Assembly (NCBI RefSeq): GCF_014649375.1
Contig: NZ_BMSX01000005.1
Span: 186,001 to 250,000 of the forward strand
DNA from: Streptomyces aurantiogriseus
GTDB lineage: Bacteria; Actinomycetota; Actinomycetes; Streptomycetales; Streptomycetaceae
Direction: 5' to 3'
DNA: 64,000 nt
How positions within the stretch are numbered: the first letter of the stretch is position 1; the number at the start of each line of letters is the position of its first letter. The notes under the pieces were generated by a model. That model ran no database searches, was not told the origin of the DNA, and was given only the letters and a program-made list of their open reading frames with translations. Positions 40,713 through 49,588 of this stretch are shown here, piece after piece. The position numbers and the translations under genes were made by a program.

Positions 40713-41854
40713 ACGAGGCCCTGCTCAGGAGCCTCACGCCGAGCGTGCTCGCCATCCTCGTCCGCCGCGGAGCCGACTTCGCGGCGGCCGAGGACGCCGT
40801 GCAGGACGCGCTGGTCGAGGCGGTCCGCGTCTGGCCGGCCGACCCGCCGCGGGATGCGAAGGGCTGGCTGGTCACCGTGGCCTGGCGCAAGTTCCTCGAC
40901 GCGACCCGCGCGGACACCGCCCGCCGCCGACGTGAGGACCTCGTCGAGGAGGAGCCGGCGCCCGGGCCCGTGCCCGCGGCGGACGACACGCTCCAGCTCT
41001 ATTTCCTGTGCGCCCACCCGTCGCTGACGCCGTCGTCCGCCGTCGCGCTCACCCTGCGCGCCGTCGGCGGGCTCACCACCCGCCAGATCGCCCAGGCCTA
41101 CCTTGTGCCCGAGGCGACCATGGCGCAGCGCATCAGCCGGGCCAAGCGCACCGTCTCCGGCGTGCGGTTCGACCAGCCCGGCGACGTCGCCACCGTGCTG
41201 CGCGTCCTCTACCTGGTCTTCAACGAGGGCTACTCCGGCGACGTCGACCTCGCCGCCGAGGCCATACGGCTCACCCGGCAGCTCGCGGCCGCGATCGACC
41301 ACCCCGAGGTGGCGGGACTACTCGCCCTCATGCTGCTCCACCACGCCCGGCGCGCCGCCCGGACAGCGCCCGACGGCAGCCTGGTGCCGCTCGCCGAGCA
41401 GGACCGCGGCCGGTGGGACACCGGCTCGATCGCCGAGGGCGTCGAGATCCTGCAGGCGGCCCTCGCCCGCGACCGGCTGGGCGAGTTCCAGGCCCAGGCC
41501 GCCATCGCGGCACTCCACGCCGACGCGCCCACCGCCGAGGAGACCGACTGGGTGCAGATCGTCGAGTGGTACGACGAACTCACGCGCCTGACCGACAGCC
41601 CGGTCGTCCGGCTCAACCGCGCGGTGGCCGTCGGCGAGGCCGACGGACCGCGCGCCGGCCTGGCGGCGCTCGCGGCGCTGGACGCCTCACTGCCCCGCCA
41701 CACCGCGGTGGCGGCGTACCTCCACGAGCGCGACGGCGACCTGGCGACGGCGGCACGGCTCTACGCCGAGGCGGCCCAGAAGGCACCCACTCTCGCCGAA
41801 CGCGACCACCTGACGCGCCAGGCCGCCCGGCTCAACACCCGCCGGTGTCGCTGA
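40709..41854 (+). CDS. ECF42-type RNA polymerase sigma factor
   Basis: 381 aa. The N-terminal ~170 residues hold sigma region 2 (GADFAAAEDAVQDALVEAVR, GWLVTVAWRKFLDATR) and region 4 (GLTTRQIAQAYLVPEATMAQ, RISRAKRTV). The C-terminal ~200 residues are the helical DUF6596/TPR-like extension that defines ECF42 (RVLYLVFNEGYSGDVDL, LALMLLHHARRAART, LAERDHLTRQAARL). No anti-sigma gene is present, as expected for ECF42; the extension is thought to control activity. Coupled to the YCII gene by a four-base overlap. Confidence 0.94.
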   Translation: MNEALLRSLTPSVLAILVRRGADFAAAEDAVQDALVEAVRVWPADPPRDAKGWLVTVAWRKFLDATRADTARRRREDLVEEEPAPGPVPAADDTLQLYFLCAHPSLTPSSAVALTLRAVGGLTTRQIAQAYLVPEATMAQRISRAKRTVSGVRFDQPGDVATVLRVLYLVFNEGYSGDVDLAAEAIRLTRQLAAAIDHPEVAGLLALMLLHHARRAARTAPDGSLVPLAEQDRGRWDTGSIAEGVEILQAALARDRLGEFQAQAAIAALHADAPTAEETDWVQIVEWYDELTRLTDSPVVRLNRAVAVGEADGPRAGLAALAALDASLPRHTAVAAYLHERDGDLATAARLYAEAAQKAPTLAERDHLTRQAARLNTRRCR

Positions 41855-41859
41855 CGGGT

Positions 41860-41928
41860 CGTACTCGGCACGTCCTCGTAGTGAGCCCGGTACACGTCCG
41901 TGAACTGAGCCTCGGTGTCGATGGGCAT
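41860..41928 (-). pseudogene. First ~20 codons of another sigma-factor gene
   Basis: On the minus strand MPIDTEAQFTDVYRAHYEDV, with GGAAGGAAGCC before the ATG, matches the opening of ECF sigma factors (FTDVYRAHYxDVLRF). The frame then turns into unrelated sequence at the end of the ECF42 gene. It is a 5' stub left by a rearrangement. Confidence 0.5.
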
Positions 41929-42285
41929 GGCTTCCTTCCGTAGCGCCTGCCATTACATGTCCATCACCGGCACAAGTGCAACAGACCCAAGTACGCGAGC
42001 TCTCTGGCCCCTGTGGCTTCGAAGCCGGACCGGCTGATCAGCCGATTTGCGCGCTCAGGGGGGCAGCAGTCGGGACCTCGCGTCCTCAGCCTGCGCGGCA
42101 GGCCCGGACGAGCGAGCTCCCTTCCCAAACGGTTCAGAAACAGCCGCTGAACTTGATCTTCAAGGTCTGACCTCGGGGCGCCCCCTGCCGCGATGAGTTC
42201 CGGCCGGGTCGCGAGTCTGTTCTGGTGACCGTCGTAGGACGTCGTCGTACGACGCTGCCCGGCACGAGACACCACGGAGGACACC
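41929..42285. other. Gap without recognisable genes
   Basis: A minus-strand frame covers much of the stretch but shows no domain and overlaps the leader of the DUF899 gene. The only clear signal is the ribosome site ACGGAGGACACC before 42286. GC content drops slightly around 42130-42170 (AACTTGATCTTCAAGG). Nothing else is seen. Confidence 0.4.
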
Positions 42286-43068
42286 ATGACGACCACGCCG
42301 GATGACCCGACCACCGCGCTGCCCGGCCGCCCGCCCGTCGTTGACCTGGCCACCTGGCAGGCCGCCCGTGACGAGCTTCTGGTCCGCGAGAAGGCCCACA
42401 CCCGCGAGGGCGACGCCCTCGCCGCGGCACGCCGCCGGCTGCCGATGGTGGAGTTCGACGGGACGGTCGAGGTCGTCGGAGCCGACGGCCCGGTCCCGTT
42501 CCTGGACCTGTTCCAGGGCCGCGACGAGCTCGTGGTCTACAAGCACATGTGGTACGACGGCGCGCCGCACCAGGGGCAGTGCGAGGGCTGCACCACCACG
42601 GCCTGGCACCTGAAGGACGCCGTCTACCTCAACGCCCGCGGCGTCTCGTTCGCCGTCCTGACCACGGGCCGTTGGGACGAGGTGGCCGCCTACGTCGAGT
42701 TCATGGGCTACACCCAGCCCTGGTACTCGGTGCGCGACGTGGACGCGCCCGTCGGCGGCGACATGGGTTACCTCACCTGCTTCCTGCGCGACGGCGACCG
42801 CGTGTTCCTCACCTACTCCACGACGGGCCGTGGCAACGAGCGGGTCAACGGGTCCTTGGGCCTGCTCGACATGACGCCTTACGGCCGCGGCGAGGCGTGG
42901 GAGGACAACCCCGAGGGCTGGCCCGAGGGACGCAGCCCGTGCTGGTCCTGGCGCTCGGACGCGGACGGGAACGCAACCTGGGGCTCGACCAGCCGCCCCG
43001 TGCCGCAGTGGACCCGCCCCGGCGCGACCCCCGTGGAGACCCTCGGCCGGCACGGCCACCACCACTGA
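42286..43068 (+). CDS. DUF899 family thioredoxin-like protein
   Basis: 260 aa. Landmarks of DUF899 are ATWQAARDELLVREKAHTRE near the start, FLDLFQGRDELVVYKHMWY, and the EGCTTTAWHLKDAVYLNARG segment with the C-x-x-C-like pair QCEGC. Later parts are YSVRDVDAPVGGDMGYLTCF and FLTYSTTGRGNERVNGSLGL. The fold is related to thioredoxins and AhpC-like proteins, but no enzymatic role is established. Strong ribosome site. Stands alone. Confidence 0.92.
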   Translation: MTTTPDDPTTALPGRPPVVDLATWQAARDELLVREKAHTREGDALAAARRRLPMVEFDGTVEVVGADGPVPFLDLFQGRDELVVYKHMWYDGAPHQGQCEGCTTTAWHLKDAVYLNARGVSFAVLTTGRWDEVAAYVEFMGYTQPWYSVRDVDAPVGGDMGYLTCFLRDGDRVFLTYSTTGRGNERVNGSLGLLDMTPYGRGEAWEDNPEGWPEGRSPCWSWRSDADGNATWGSTSRPVPQWTRPGATPVETLGRHGHHH

Positions 43069-43232
43069 CGCGCCTTCGTCGACGGCGTCGGCACGAGGTG
43101 TCAGGTGCCGGGCGGAACCTCCGGACGGTGCGAACGGCCCCCGCGCGCTTGGTCGGTGGGCGGTTCGCCAGGAAGGTGAAGGACTCCTGGTAGGAGAGGG
43201 GCTGTCCAGGCTTGCCGTGCGCCCGAGAGGGT

Positions 43233-43859
43233 CTAGAACACCGTGATCGGATCGATGGCCCGTTCGCGGCGGGCCAGGGTGCGGATCACCGGAAGGAAGC
43301 CGTGACGGGCCACGGCGATGCGGGTGAGGCAGGTGGTGACCGCGTCGGCGGCCTCGGCCGGCACCGACGGCGTGGGGGTCTCCAGGCTGACGGCTACGTC
43401 GTCGAGGTGGACAACGAGTTCCACGAGCCGGGTGAGCAGGCACTGGTCGAGTGGGAGTACGTGGGCGAACACGCTGACAGGCCTGTCGAGTGGCATGGCC
43501 GGCAACTGCTTTGCGAGGCGGGCGCGCGCAGCGTCAAACTCCTTGGCCAGAGCGGCAGATCCACCGGCCGCCTCCTGTTCGCTCACCTCGCGGATCCGAC
43601 GCGGCACCGCACCGTCCAGATCCGGTTCCGGGCCGGCGCCCGCCAGGAATTACGCGACAGCATCAATCGATGTCCCGCCCGCCGGTGGCGGCTCGGCCAG
43701 CCACCGCTCGACGTTGAAGACCGCTCGGGCCAGATGCCCAGCCAGGCCACTGACCCGAAACTGGGCCAGCGCGCTCGGCCGCTCCCAACGCTCGGCCAGT
43801 ACCGGCGAACGCAGCAGCCCGGACGCGACCTCAGCGGTGTTGAGAAAAGCGGAGATCAC
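43233..43859 (-). pseudogene. Maleylpyruvate-isomerase-type (DinB-fold) protein with an in-frame stop
   Basis: One continuous frame of 208 codons interrupted by a single TAA at 43650-43652. Before it: MISAFLNTAEVASGLLRSPV, FRVSGLAGHLARAVFNVERW, TSIDAVA. After it: FLAGAGPEPDLDGAVPRR, ARARLAKQLPAMPLDRPVSV, LTRLVELVVHLDDVAVSLET. The joined sequence fits mycothiol-dependent maleylpyruvate isomerase N-terminal-domain proteins (helix with conserved H-L and H-x-D-D). The codon before Phe is normally Tyr, so a TAC-to-TAA change is the simplest explanation. The gene is otherwise intact. Confidence 0.8.
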
Positions 43860-43939
43860 GCCGGAAGGCTAGCGTCCGGCCCGCTGCGTCGCCAGCCACT
43901 GATCGAGATCACCACGGCCCACCCGTCTGACTCCCCCGT

Positions 43940-44255
43940 GATCCGCCGGACAGGCCCTGATCCGGCGACGGTTCTTCGAACCTGGTGGGCGGCCGGGCCC
44001 GGGACAGGATGGTTTCGGTGCACCTGCCGGGGGGCCGGTCTTCGTGCGCAGGTTCCTGAACCCCTGCGGACGCGGGCGGGCGTCAGCTTGTTCGGCTCGG
44101 CTGGCTTCTCCCGGGGCCTGCGGAGGTCGGTGGCCAGCGGCCGGGCGAGCCGGAGCTGGGTATGGGCGGCGATCACCAGCCATGTCCACCGGTCGGCCGC
44201 CGCTGAGCTGCGAAGACGGGGCTTGGTCCACCCGAGCGTCTGCTTGAACAGGCGA
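43940..44255 (-). pseudogene. C-terminal relic of a Streptomyces transposase
   Basis: One minus-strand frame reads LFKQTLGWTKPRLRSSAAAD, RWTWLVIAAHTQLRLARPLA and KPAEPNKLTPARVRRG. After a one-base loss near 44060 the next frame reads FRNLRTKTGPPAGAPKPSCP and GPGRPPGSKNRR. Together this is the conserved C-terminus of a transposase common in Streptomyces. The catalytic N-terminal part is absent. Inactive. Confidence 0.75.
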
Positions 44256-44628
44256 GTGTGCGGCGTGACGCTGGGGGGCGTGCACTGGGAGTCGGGGCGG
44301 TGGGAGCCGGTTCGTCCTCCAGGGCAAAGGTGCCCGCAGGTCCGGCCTCCGGCCGCGGGAGGCGTTCCTGTTCGATGCGGGGCGAGCGGCTCGCTCTCAA
44401 CCGTTCTTTGCTCAGTTGTTCTCCTTGAGGACGTATCCGGACGTGAGGTTGTCCTCGGTGCTGATGACATCCCTCGTAAGCTTCACACCGCCCCCCTCTC
44501 GCACCACGACCCGGCGGTCACCACGGCATATGCCCTGCTCGTGCCATGGTGGACAGGGGTGTCCAGGCCTGGGCCACGGGCAGAGCAGGACGTGCTTCAG
44601 GCGTTCCCTCCCCCGACAGCTTGCCTCT
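44256..44628. other. Gap without recognisable genes
   Basis: Between the transposase relic and the amidohydrolase stop I see no supported frame. A short AT-richer patch (TTGCTCAGTTGTTCTCCTTG near 44408) lies in it. It may be debris from the same insertion. Confidence 0.35.
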
Positions 44629-45522
44629 TCACAGTCCGAACAGCCCTGCCGCGTTGTCGTGGCACACCGCCCGCAGCCACTCCTCTCCAAGACCCAGCCG
44701 ATCCAGGGCGTGGAGCTGGTGCACGTACGGATAGGGAATGTTGGGAAAGTCGGAGCCGAGCAGGATGCGGTCGCCGAGCCCGGCCAGCCGGGGCAGGGCC
44801 CGGCTGGGGAACGGCATGAACTCCTCGGTGAAGTCGGTGAACGCCATCGTCGTGTCCAGCCGCACCTCCCCGTACCGCTCGGCGAGGCCGAGAAACTCCT
44901 CGTACTCGGGCATCCCCATATGCGCGACGACCAGCCGCAGCCGGGGATGCCGCGCCAGCACCTGCGCGATCGGCTCGGGACCGGTGTGCTTGCCGGGCGC
45001 GGGCCCGGAGCCGCAGTGGATCACCACAGGAATTCCGGCCTCGGCCAGCAACCCCCATGCCTGCTCGAGGAGTTCGTCGGCCGGGTCGTACGCCCCCACC
45101 TGCACATGCGCCTTGAAGACGCGCGCGCCTGCCTCGACGGCCTCCCGGACGTATGCCTCGACGCCGGGCTCGGGGTAGAGGGTGGCGGTGTGCAGACAGT
45201 CGGGGGTGCGGCTGGCGAAGTCGGCCGCCCAGCCGTTCAGCCACCGGGCCATGCCCGGCTTGTGCGGGTAGAGCATCGCGGTGAAGGCCCGGACTCCGAA
45301 CACCCGGAGCAGGGCCGTCCGTTCCGCCTCCTCCTTCCGGTAGGTGATCGGCCACTCCAGCCCACCGGTCATCGGTCCGAGCGCGTCGAAGTAGTCCCAG
45401 ACTTTGCGCAGGACGCGCTCGGGCATGAAATGCGTGTGGACGTCGACCAGCCCGGGAAGACCGAGCCGGCCCCAGAAACGGCGTACCTCGCCGGCCTCCT
45501 CACCCACAGGCACGTCACTCAT
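44629..45522 (-). CDS. Amidohydrolase (TIM-barrel metal-dependent hydrolase)
   Basis: 297 aa of the amidohydrolase_2 (ACMSD-like) type. The N-terminal metal motif GLVDVHTHFMPERVL is followed by HTATLYPEPGVEAYVREAVE, FKAHVQVGAYDP (metal-ligand region), GIPVVIHCGSGPAPGKH, LRLVVAHMGMPEYEEFLGLA and ILLGSDFPNIPYPY with the catalytic Asp. The ATG at 45522 has GCGAGGGG upstream; the longer frame upstream is not protein-like. The substrate is unknown; members include decarboxylases and lactonases. Confidence 0.92.
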   Translation of the reverse strand: MSDVPVGEEAGEVRRFWGRLGLPGLVDVHTHFMPERVLRKVWDYFDALGPMTGGLEWPITYRKEEAERTALLRVFGVRAFTAMLYPHKPGMARWLNGWAADFASRTPDCLHTATLYPEPGVEAYVREAVEAGARVFKAHVQVGAYDPADELLEQAWGLLAEAGIPVVIHCGSGPAPGKHTGPEPIAQVLARHPRLRLVVAHMGMPEYEEFLGLAERYGEVRLDTTMAFTDFTEEFMPFPSRALPRLAGLGDRILLGSDFPNIPYPYVHQLHALDRLGLGEEWLRAVCHDNAAGLFGL

Positions 45523-45918
45523 GGCCCCTCGCAATCCCGCGGCTGCGCTCGACCTTGGCGATCCACGCACAGTACGGGGGGGCCGTGGGCGGGGGTGGGT
45601 TCGACGGAACCGGCAGGGTCCACAGGTGTCATGCGGTGATCGTTCATGCCGCCCACGATCGGCTCTGGTGAGGTGGCCGGTCCACTCCTTTGCGCAGGGG
45701 ATCCGTGAGGGATCCATCACCTCGCCCTCCGGCTGTGGGGAAGCCCGGCCCGGCGCATGGACGGCTTGCGAGTCAGCGGCTGACTGTCTCGACCTGTACG
45801 CCGTCGAGCCGGTCCACACCGTGCAGGTCTGGCTGGACTGTGAGGGCGTCGGAGCCGAATTGTCGTTCACCGCAATCCTGCATACGCCTCCGGCCGCGGA
45901 TGTAACCCCCGGCCCTCA
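45523..45918. other. Gap with a possible fragment
   Basis: Most of the stretch has no supported gene. On the plus strand about 45780-45900 reads LDLYAVEPVHTVQVWLDCEG then VGAELSFTAILHTP, which looks protein-like but has no start, no ribosome site and no recognised family. It may be a fragment of a lost gene. Confidence 0.3.
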
Positions 45919-46488
45919 TCACTGGCCCACCCGTCCGTCGATGCACTCGCGCAACAGGTCGGCGTGCCCGCAGTGACGGGCATACTCCTCGATCCTGTGC
46001 ACCATCAGCTCCCGAACTGCGATCCCGTCCTTCCCCAGGCGCTCGCCCAGATCCGGGTGCTCGGCCAGCGCGGCGTCGGTAGCGGTCTGCTCGCGCTCCA
46101 GAGCGGAGTACGCCGCGTCGACCTCGGCCTGCTCGGCGACAGCTCCGTCGAAGTCCGCGTCACCCTCGCCGTACAGCTTCGGCAGCGGATCATCGTCGCT
46201 GATCCAGTTGCGCCAGTCCCGTTCCACCTCGGCGAGGTGCCGAAGCAGGCCGAGCAGCGACATCGTCGACGGCGCAACGGACCGACGGGCCAGTTGCTCC
46301 GCATCCAGGCCCTCGCACTTCATTCGTAGGGTCATGCGGTAGTTCGTCAGGAAGTCCTGCAGCGTCGCAAGCTCGCCGTCCGGGCTGACGCCTTCGCTGT
46401 TGCGGGGGTCGTCGTCCGGGTCAGCCCACATGTCGGGGTAGACGGTTGCCCTGCTCCATCGTGCGGGTTGGTCACTCATGCGTTCCAT
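45919..46488 (-). CDS. DinB/DUF664 family protein
   Basis: About 189 aa of the DinB four-helix-bundle superfamily. It has TLQDFLTNYRMTLRMKCEGL, SMSLLGLLRHLAEVERDWRN (the H-x-x-x-E/V-E-x-x-W pattern of helix 2) and the C-terminal HRIEEYARHCGHADLLRECI with two histidines that usually complete a metal site. Many members are mycothiol- or bacillithiol-dependent transferases; the substrate is unknown. Two in-frame ATGs (46488 and 46479) are possible; neither has a strong ribosome site. Confidence 0.9.
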   Translation of the reverse strand: MERMSDQPARWSRATVYPDMWADPDDDPRNSEGVSPDGELATLQDFLTNYRMTLRMKCEGLDAEQLARRSVAPSTMSLLGLLRHLAEVERDWRNWISDDDPLPKLYGEGDADFDGAVAEQAEVDAAYSALEREQTATDAALAEHPDLGERLGKDGIAVRELMVHRIEEYARHCGHADLLRECIDGRVGQ

Positions 46489-46616
46489 GTTCGTCTGTGC
46501 CGGCCCGGACTCGCCAGTGATTTGCGTCTTGACGCGGTACCAGGAGGAACGTGCGGAGACGGCTCACACGACCATGGTGGCGACCGTCCCCCCCACACGG
46601 CCCTGTGAGATCTGGT

Positions 46617-47256
46617 CATCGTGCGATGCGGTAGTAGCAGTCCGGCGACAGGGTCAGCGCGAACACCGTGCCGTACCGGCGGCGGATACCGCCCACGCTC
46701 GCTGCCGGGGGCTCGCACACGAACCGGTAGGCGTTCGCCGGTTGTTCGGGCTCGGGAAACGGCGAGCCCGGCTGATCCCAGTGAGGGTGTGTCCTGCATG
46801 GGCCAGTTCGCCGCTGTCCTCGTGGGCGATGTCGTGGGTGAAGGGGATACCGGACAGGGCCTGCTCCCCCGCGTCGAGGATCCGGGTGATGGTCTCGGCC
46901 GGCGGCAGCGGGGAACTGTAGTAAGCCGTCAGGCGCATCCAGCAGGACACCCGATAGGCGGGCCTCAGCGAAGTGAACAGATCCAAGCTGGCCGTACCGC
47001 GGGTGTAGTGGTCCTCGACGACCAGGAGACGCAACACCAGCGGCGTGCTCCCCGCATAGGCGTCGGCGATGGCACGCAGCCGGGCCTCGGCATCCTGCCG
47101 AGCCTGCCGGGCGGTGTCACTGGCTGCGAGGCGGCGGGCTCTGCGGCGGCTGGTCGAGCCAAGGAGTGTCCACACACGGGCGACGACATTGAGTGTGACG
47201 AGGAGCGGCCACGTCACAGCGCGCAGCACGAGGATCTTCACCGGGCGCCGGGTCAA
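46617..47256 (-). pseudogene. Hypothetical gene with a frameshift near its 3' end
   Basis: The first frame, from a TTG at 47256 (overlapping the previous stop as TTGA) or a GTG at 47241, has a membrane-like start (KILVLRAVTWPLLVTLNVVARV), a charged coiled-coil-like stretch (TARQARQDAEARLRAIADAY), then YYSSPLPPAETITRILDAGE and SGIPFTHDIAHEDSGELAHA. Near 46785 the protein-like sequence jumps to another frame: HWDQPGSPFPEPEQPANAYR, GGIRRRYGTVFALTLSPDCY, ending YRIAR. A one-base change would restore about 212 codons. The family is not recognised. Confidence 0.55.
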
Positions 47257-47600
47257 GAGGACCGCTCCCTGGGCTGTGTGCCGGCGGGCATGAGCCTGGC
47301 TTGCAGGAGCGAGGCGCCGGTCGTGGCGGCGAACTGTACGGCCACCCACAGGACGGCCTCCCACGGGCCGGGGGTGGAGTCCACGAGGTGTCCTGTGGTC
47401 ATCGTGGCCCACACGTGGGCGCTGATGATGATCGCTGAACGGTTGCCGCGGACTCCGGCCAGTCTGAGGCCGGCGAACGAGCTGATGGCCAGGGCGACAT
47501 GGACGACGGCCAGCAGTGCCACAATCACCGCGGAAGCACGGATGACCGCGACGGTGAGGCTGCGGCGATGACCAGTTGTGCACCTGTCAGCCCGGGCAGT
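47253..47600 (-). pseudogene. Small membrane-protein gene, 5' end damaged
   Basis: The frame ending at 47253 encodes three hydrophobic stretches (VIVALLAVVHVALAISSFAG, SAIIISAHVWATMTTGHLVD, EAVLWVAVQFAATTGASLLQ). A plausible N-terminus (LTGAQLVIAAAS) lies in a different frame just upstream, so a frameshift near 47545 is likely. The upstream end meets an IS110-type fragment. It overlaps the start of the next hypothetical gene, so the two once formed a unit. Confidence 0.42.
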
Positions 47601-47639
47601 CGGAGGCCGGCCTTGTCGAGGTGGCCGGCCAGCATCGGG

Positions 47640-47747
47640 TTCTGTGCCGCCGCACGGGCCGACTACGACCGCAAACGCGCCGAGGGCCAGAACCACAAGC
47701 AAGCCGTCCACGCGTTCGCCTGCCGCGGAGCCAACGTCTTTGAGGCT
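47640..47747 (+). pseudogene. Fragment of an IS110-type transposase
   Basis: Plus-strand frame FCAAARADYDRKRAEGQNHK then QAVHAFACRGANVFEA resembles the C-terminal YDRKRAEGKxHxQAxxALARRRVNVLWA motif of IS110-family transposases. Only about 35 codons remain. It abuts the 3' end of the SpoIIE gene. Confidence 0.6.
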
Positions 47748-48976
47748 CAGTCAAGAACCGCAAGGTGGTCGGCGGCGCCCCCGCGCCACTCGATCATGAA
47801 AAGGGTGGCGTCGTCACTGGTGCGCCCACCCCGTTCGTTCTTCAGCATGCGGGAGAGCCGGCGCAGATCCGCCCGCACCCCCTGTGAGGGTTCTTCCCCG
47901 AGGCGGTTGACGCAGCCGATGAGGCGTTCCTCGCCGAACAGCTCCCCGCCGGCGATGTGCTCCTCGATGATGCCGTCGGTGTAGTACAACAGCCGGTCGC
48001 CTCGATGGAGCGTGTGCTCTCTGATCCGGGGCGTCTCACCGCCGAAGCCGACGGGCAGCGTCGTTGCGCTCTCCAGCTGCCTGACGACCTGGCCGTCCCG
48101 GATCAGCAGCGGCGCGGGGTGGCCCGCGTTGACCAGCTCCATCTCCCCGGTGGCGATGTTCATGTGCATCAGCTGTGCCGTGACGAAGTGGTCGGGGCCG
48201 AACTGCCGGGAGATGGCGTCGTCCATGAAGGCGTACTTCTCGGCCAGGCCGATGAACACGCGCCGAGCATGCCGGTAGGCGCCGATGGCCACGGTCGCCA
48301 TCGTGGCGGCGTCCAGGCCGTGGCCCATCGCGTCGATCAGGGCGACGTGCAGGATGTTGTCGTTGAGTGCGTAGTCGAAGCTGTCGCCGGCGACGCGGTA
48401 GGCGGGCTCCAGGATGCCGGCCACCTCGACCTGCGGCACGGACATCGACAGCGGCGGCAGCAGGGTCCACTGGATCTCTGCGGACACGCTCATCGGCTCC
48501 CGGCGCCGGGCCTGGAAGAACTGGTCGGTGTAGGCGTTCTTGGTGACCAGCAGGTCGGCGACCAGGCCGGCAAGCCGGCTCAGCAGCCTCCGGTCGTCCT
48601 CACCGACGGCGTCCAGGGTGAGGGCCATCACGCCCACCTGGTCGCTGCCGTCCAGCAGCGGCAGGTACATCCGGACGCCGCCGCGGGCCTGCGCCACCTC
48701 GACGACCTCCCCGCGCAGGAAGGACCGCCCGGCGGGGGAGTCGATCACCGGCTCGGGCTGGCTGACGTGCAGCTTCCTGCCCGGCAGCGGCACCAGCAGT
48801 TCCTGCGCGTAGTCCTGGAGCAGGATAGAGACGTCACGACCTCCTACCCTGCCCACCTCCTCCGCGACCAGCGGGGCGATCAGCTGCGGCGGCAAATACC
48901 GCGCCCTGTCCAGCAACAGGCCGAGCAGTCGCTCACCAAAACCCTCCGACCGGTCCTCCGGGATCTCCTCGCCCAT
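47747..48976 (-). CDS. PP2C-type SpoIIE phosphatase with GAF-like sensor region
   Basis: 409 aa. The N-terminal ~170 residues resemble a GAF-like sensor (VSILLQDYAQELLVPLPGRK, VRMYLPLLDGSDQVGVMALT). The C-terminal ~240 residues are a PP2C/SpoIIE phosphatase: QVEVAGILEPAYRVAGDSFD, HVALIDAMGHGLDAATMATV, VTAQLMHMNIATGEMELVNA, GHPAPLLIRDGQVV and RLLYYTDGIIE. The aspartates for metal binding (GDSFD, DAMGHG, TDG) are present. Such proteins dephosphorylate anti-sigma antagonists in Streptomyces; no partner switch genes are adjacent. The ATG at 48976 has GAGGTGG upstream. Confidence 0.93.
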   Translation of the reverse strand: MGEEIPEDRSEGFGERLLGLLLDRARYLPPQLIAPLVAEEVGRVGGRDVSILLQDYAQELLVPLPGRKLHVSQPEPVIDSPAGRSFLRGEVVEVAQARGGVRMYLPLLDGSDQVGVMALTLDAVGEDDRRLLSRLAGLVADLLVTKNAYTDQFFQARRREPMSVSAEIQWTLLPPLSMSVPQVEVAGILEPAYRVAGDSFDYALNDNILHVALIDAMGHGLDAATMATVAIGAYRHARRVFIGLAEKYAFMDDAISRQFGPDHFVTAQLMHMNIATGEMELVNAGHPAPLLIRDGQVVRQLESATTLPVGFGGETPRIREHTLHRGDRLLYYTDGIIEEHIAGGELFGEERLIGCVNRLGEEPSQGVRADLRRLSRMLKNERGGRTSDDATLFMIEWRGGAADHLAVLD

Positions 48977-49134
48977 GGCCCCGCTCGCCACCTCGTTCCT
49001 GCCCCTGTCCCGGTCACCGCCTCTGCACAACGTGACCTGGGAAGCACATCTGAACGGCTCATTACGCCATGCGCGGCATGTCGGCGCACGCTGTCCGCAG
49101 TTCGCTGCTTGTCCGGGATCGTCTCGCCTGGCGG
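48977..49134. other. Leader of the SpoIIE gene and IS debris
   Basis: Between the phosphatase start and the transposase relic no gene is seen. The remaining part of the gap, 49261-49588, also lacks a supported frame and ends in the ribosome site CGGAAGAGAACC of the next gene. Confidence 0.35.
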
Positions 49135-49260
49135 GGTGATCAAGCTCTTGGAGTGCTGGACGAGCCGTTCGTAGTCCCGGCCATGCCGACGTGCGTGCAG
49201 GGTCCACGCCGGCGACCTCTCAACGGCCCACCGCAGGGGCAGGACGACGAGGAAGAGGAC
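49135..49260 (-). pseudogene. C-terminal fragment of an IS5-type transposase
   Basis: The minus strand reads VLFLVVLPLRWAVERSPAWT then LHARRHGRDYERLVQHSKSL. This is the RRWVVERTxAWL...ARDYERLxxHSEAxI signature of the C-terminal part of IS5/IS402-type transposases. Both sides are degenerate. About 42 codons remain. Confidence 0.7.
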
Positions 49261-49588
49261 GTCTTTCGCGGCGGCGGAGTGGCGGTGGCGTCTTCGCCGG
49301 TGCCGACCCCGCCTTCCGCCCGGGCGCCGCCGCTCTTGACCAGACTTGTGCCTGGTGTGGGAACGGTCCGGTCCTCGTTGACGCAGCGACTGTCCGCCCG
49401 GACGCCGGTCACTTCGACGCCGGTGCTGTTTCGGCCCGCGAAGGATGAGGGGACGTCAGGAAGGCAGCCGGTGCCCCACCGCGCTTGTCGAGCTGCTGGA
49501 TCTTGTCGGATCAAGAACCGCTCCGTCAGCGCCGCGCAGATGGGAAGGTGTGAAGGTCGTATCCGCTCAACGGAAGAGAACCCTCAGT

